Below, one piece after another: positions 62,951-64,000 of a stretch of 64,000 nt of DNA. Location of the stretch: assembly GCA_964017045.1 (NCBI GenBank), contig OZ024809.1, forward strand, positions 26,094,618 through 26,158,617, given 5' to 3'. Source of the stretch: Omphiscola glabra (taxonomy: Eukaryota; Mollusca; Gastropoda; Lymnaeidae). Each line of letters starts with the position of its first letter. Within the stretch, counting starts at the first letter, position 1. The notes under the pieces are model-generated. The model was not told the DNA's origin. It was given only the letters and a program-made list of their open reading frames with translations, and did no database searches. Position numbers and translations under genes: made by a program.

Positions 62951-63860
62951 TGTTCTACTGTGTAAAACTACCTTTATGTGGTAGGGTAGGCCCCGTTTTT
63001 TAAATCGCGCCCAACACCAACGCTGTAGTGTAATTTGACCTCGCCCAACACAGGATCGGAATGTTGACCCGAGCTCTGGTCAAGTTCACCCCATTCAGAC
63101 TGACCGACCGGCTCTCCCTCATGGCATAGAATACTTAAATAGTGGGAACCAAAATTTGTGCTTTATAGCTAAGTTAAATAATTTGTATCTCGGGAACCAT
63201 AGTGAATTAAATTATAAATTATATCTAGTTGGGAAAGGGAGTTTATTCGCTATACTTTATTATATTTACAAGTCCCCAACGTCATAGGGTATTTTAACTG
63301 TTAGTAATTAAGAGAGTTTTCACATTCATTTATGGGGGTCCCAACCTGTTTTATTTAAATATCTCAAAAAGTATATAACTCATAGAAATATAAAAATGTA
63401 TCTTAGATAGCGGGTACAAAACTAAGAAAGGACACATTTAATTAATTAGGGATTGGATCCGGGATATCCACTTTAATTTGGGTTGTAGTTTCCAGGGTTT
63501 GTCAGTTCACCACAGAAAATATGTCAGAAGACAAGTTTTGGACTGTCCAAGTCGGGGCGTGACGTCAGGTTTTCGGGTACGTCCGCGCACGACTATTTAA
63601 GGCGGGCACATTTGGGGAGATTTTTATTCGAGGTTGGAACCGCATCCCTGAAGTGTGTCAGTGTTCATAGCGGCCCATTTGGACGCTTTGTATTGTCCCT
63701 TTCCTGCACCTTTCCTTTTATTTCCTTTTCGGGACCTTTCCTTTACTTCTCTTTGTTAGTTTCCAAATAAAAGCTATAGTCCTCAGACCTGCATTTTCTT
63801 AGTTTGTTTTAGTAAAACTATCAGCCATCAGTATCATCACACATCACCACTCGGCTACAG
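62951..63860 (+). mobile_element. Probable 5' LTR of a retrotransposon running off the window
   Basis: It may begin at TGTTCTACTGTG and end at ...CGGCTACA. Promoter-like GACTATTTAAGGCGGGC at 63590-63606 and a poly(A) signal CCAAATAAAAGC at 63761-63772 fit LTR structure. A tRNA-type primer site follows. The LTR start is uncertain because the 3' LTR lies outside the window. Confidence 0.5.
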
Positions 63861-63865
63861 TATTT

Positions 63866-63882
63866 TGGCGCTGCGAGCAGGG
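63866..63882 (+). other. Putative primer-binding site
   Basis: TGGCGCTGCGAGCAGGG follows the putative LTR end by a few bases. Its inverse complement ends in GCGCCA, as the 3' end of a tRNA with CCA would. The tRNA was not identified. Sequence to 64000 would then be the untranslated leader; no gag ORF starts inside the window. Confidence 0.5.
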
Positions 63883-64000
63883 TTTTAAAAGTGTGTCACA
63901 CGCACACACACAACACCCTCCAGTAGCCAACTATCATCTGTCAGTCACATCATCACATTACCACTTGTCTTTTTTTAGTTTCCAAAATCAACACAGTAAG

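Overview
This is AT-rich eukaryotic genomic DNA with long introns, many tandem arrays and dense transposon debris. It carries three intron-bearing animal genes, assembled here by joining exons at splice sites with consistent phase. Proteins are animal-type but not vertebrate-like in detail. A SPIN-like hAT element, several non-LTR reverse transcriptase remnants and the composition fit a lophotrochozoan, most likely a gastropod mollusc. The organism call is an inference.

Layout: (1) 1-9737 is mostly gene-free, with a SPIN-like hAT MITE at 1076-1270, a GC-rich SINE-like repeat at 1745-2030 and several minisatellites. (2) 9738-28258 (minus) holds DZIP1, 24 coding exons and 931 codons, with a probable 5'UTR exon at 32081-32150. 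(3) 32160-32486 is a compact head-to-head promoter region with a perfect ER-stress element. It serves DNAJC3/P58IPK (plus, 32487-40069, 11 exons, 494 codons). Two copies of one 1.27 kb transposon sit on either side of this region, one in each gene's first intron. (4) 40070-45016 is the convergent intergenic region with RT fragments. (5) 45017-57648 (minus) holds cyclin B3, 10 exons and 447 codons. Its introns contain two LINE remnants on the minus strand, one LINE end and one RT remnant on the plus strand, an isolated two-exon Na+/K+-ATPase alpha fragment, and several MITEs including a MULE-like element. (6) 57840-64000 is a gene-free transposon nest (TTAA element, hAT remnants, SINE copies) that ends in what looks like the 5' LTR of a retrotransposon running off the window.

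The genes have separate roles. DNAJC3 is an ER-lumen co-chaperone of the unfolded protein response, and its promoter carries the matching ERSE. DZIP1 acts in ciliogenesis and Hedgehog signalling. Cyclin B3 drives M phase, and its upstream region carries the CCAAT and CHR motifs usual for G2/M genes. No rRNA, functional tRNA or CRISPR was seen. No wholly new protein system was found. The most unusual items are the transposon-bracketed bidirectional promoter, the SPIN-like element with a perfect target duplication, and the orphan ATPase exons.
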